A stretch of DNA of 14,033 nt from JAUYQR01 sp031377265 (GTDB lineage Bacteria > Pseudomonadota > Alphaproteobacteria > Rhodobacterales > Rhodobacteraceae), in contig NZ_JANMET010000308.1 in the NCBI RefSeq assembly GCF_031377265.1, positions 1 through 14,033 of the forward strand, read 5' to 3'. Made by a program: the position numbers and the translations under genes. Positions within the stretch are counted from its first letter, which is position 1. Each line of letters begins with the position of its first letter. Below the pieces are notes generated by a model, which saw nothing but the letters and a program-made list of their open reading frames with translations, had not been told where the DNA came from and ran no database searches. This document shows, in pieces, positions 13,069-14,033 of the stretch.

Positions 13069-14033
13069 ATGCCCGAACGCACAGAATCCGACAGTCGAAA
13101 GCTCCTGCGCCGCCTGCGCGACACCCTCGCCGTCCCCGGCAAGGGGCAGGATCGGCTTGACCAGATCACCCACCTGATCGCCGACAGCATGCGCACCGAG
13201 GTTTGCTCGATCTACCTGTTCCGCGATCCCGAAACGCTTGAACTGTGCGCGACCGAGGGCCTGAAGCCCGACGCCGTCCACAAGACCCGGATGAAGCTTG
13301 GCGAAGGCCTCGTTGGCCGCGTTGCCCGCACCGGCCTGCCGGTCAACACCGCCAATGCGCCCGCCGAAAAAGGCTTTCGCTACATGCCCGAAACCGGAGA
13401 GGAGCTGTTTTCCTCGTTCCTCGGTGTGCCAATACAGCGGGTGGGCGAAAAGCTTGGCGTCCTTGTCGTGCAATCCAAGATCGCCCGGCAGTTCTCCGAA
13501 GATGACATCTACGCCCTTGATGTGGTTGCCATGGTGCTGGCCGAAATGACTGAACTTGGTGCCTTCACCGGCGACGAGGGCGGCATGAAAGCGCTGCACA
13601 AGCAGCCGGTGATGTTCCGTGGCACCTCGGGCCAGGAAGGTGCCGCCGAAGGCCAGGTCTGGCTGCACGAACCCCGCGTCGTGATCACCAACCCCGTCGC
13701 CGACGATCCCCTGACCGAGATCGACCGCATCCGCGACGCCGTGGGCCAGTTGCGGGTGTCAGTCGATGACCTGTTGTCTGCCGAAAGCCTCGACAAGGAC
13801 CAAAAGGCCGTGCTTGAGGCCTACCGGATGTTTGCCCATTCGCGCGGCTGGCTGCGCCGGATGGAGGAAGACATCATGCGCGGCCTCTCCGCCGAAGCCG
13901 CAGTTGAAAAGGAACAATCCGCCGCCCGCAGCCGTCTTGAACAGGTGCCCGACGCCTACTTGCGCGAACGCCTGCAGGACCTTGACGATCTGTCAAACCG
14001 CCTGTTGCGCATCCTAACCGGTCAGGGCCGCGA
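13069..14033 (+). CDS. ptsP: Phosphoenolpyruvate-protein phosphotransferase PtsP (EI-Ntr), 3' truncated by window end
   Basis: The frame is open from ATG 13069 (MPERTESDSRKLLRRLRDTL) to the last base, giving 321 residues of an expected ~750. Residues ~20-160 form a GAF sensory domain (RLDQITHLIADSMRTEVCSI, KLGEGLVGRVARTGLPVNTA, YMPETGEELFSSFLGVPIQR, KLGVLVVQS). This is followed by the start of the enzyme I-like part (GQVWLHEPRVVITNPVADDP). In the family, this enzyme takes phosphate from PEP and passes it to NPr and EIIA-Ntr, linking nitrogen status (the GAF domain senses glutamine/2-oxoglutarate) to transport and metabolism. The active-site His and PEP-binding barrel lie beyond the window. 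The ribosome-binding site is weak (GGGATGGG). In Rhodobacter-type genomes I recall lysC directly upstream; here a less GC-rich patch is there instead. Confidence 0.92.
   Translation, partial: MPERTESDSRKLLRRLRDTLAVPGKGQDRLDQITHLIADSMRTEVCSIYLFRDPETLELCATEGLKPDAVHKTRMKLGEGLVGRVARTGLPVNTANAPAEKGFRYMPETGEELFSSFLGVPIQRVGEKLGVLVVQSKIARQFSEDDIYALDVVAMVLAEMTELGAFTGDEGGMKALHKQPVMFRGTSGQEGAAEGQVWLHEPRVVITNPVADDPLTEIDRIRDAVGQLRVSVDDLLSAESLDKDQKAVLEAYRMFAHSRGWLRRMEEDIMRGLSAEAAVEKEQSAARSRLEQVPDAYLRERLQDLDDLSNRLLRILTGQGR

Noticed and set aside
12742..13668. 308-residue open frame on the minus strand over the start of ptsP
   Set aside because: Most of it is the reverse complement of the GAF domain of PtsP. 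The rest crosses the intergenic region and has no family resemblance.
1..14033. CRISPR array, tRNA/rRNA gene, insertion sequence or prophage genes
   Set aside because: I saw no regularly spaced repeats, tRNA-like sequence, transposase or integrase motifs, or terminal inverted repeats in the window.

Overview
The window looks like a GC-rich alphaproteobacterial chromosome, most likely Rhodobacteraceae (Rhodobacter/Paracoccus-like). This rests on the proteins: a GAF-containing PtsP beginning MPERTESDSRKLL, a TorF-family outer-membrane protein, a BetI-like TetR regulator, and several amine or betaine demethylation and oxidation enzymes. Taxonomy is inferred from remembered family resemblance, not from a search.

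Layout. (1) 1-2292, plus strand: the 3' end of a sarcosine/dimethylglycine dehydrogenase-like flavoprotein (folate-binding GcvT part only), then a flavin amine oxidase 16 bases downstream. (2) 2293-3264: a leader with a TetR-type operator, then a TTG-started, signal-peptide-bearing TorF/Gcw_chp outer-membrane protein. (3) 3369-3961: a broken, divergently oriented cupin gene and a regulatory region carrying a second copy of the same operator. (4) 3962-11513: a tight same-strand run of eight genes. These are a Tat-exported substrate-binding protein, two permeases and an ATPase (spermidine/putrescine-type ABC importer), a BetI-like TetR regulator, a trimethylamine-dehydrogenase-like flavin/Fe-S enzyme, a 71-residue membrane-anchored CxxC/HxH protein, and a MOSC-domain protein. 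Several junctions are ATGA overlaps. (5) 11514-13068: a visibly less GC-rich patch with a decayed pyridoxamine-phosphate-oxidase-like remnant and an endonuclease/exonuclease/phosphatase-family gene on the minus strand. (6) 13069-end: the 5' part of ptsP (EI-Ntr).

Working model (inference): the eight-gene run is a self-contained uptake and catabolism unit for a cationic or methylated amine (betaine-like, diamine or heteroaromatic amine). It is controlled by its own BetI-like regulator, which would bind ATTGAATGAnnGTTCA sites before both the transporter operon and the TorF gene. That would couple an outer-membrane protein, inner-membrane importer, dehydrogenase and accessory proteins in one regulon. 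The substrate cannot be read from sequence. The dehydrogenase keeps the 6-S-cysteinyl-FMN Cys and the 4Fe-4S cysteines, but has Asp where TMA dehydrogenase has the active-site Trp355, so trimethylamine itself is unlikely.
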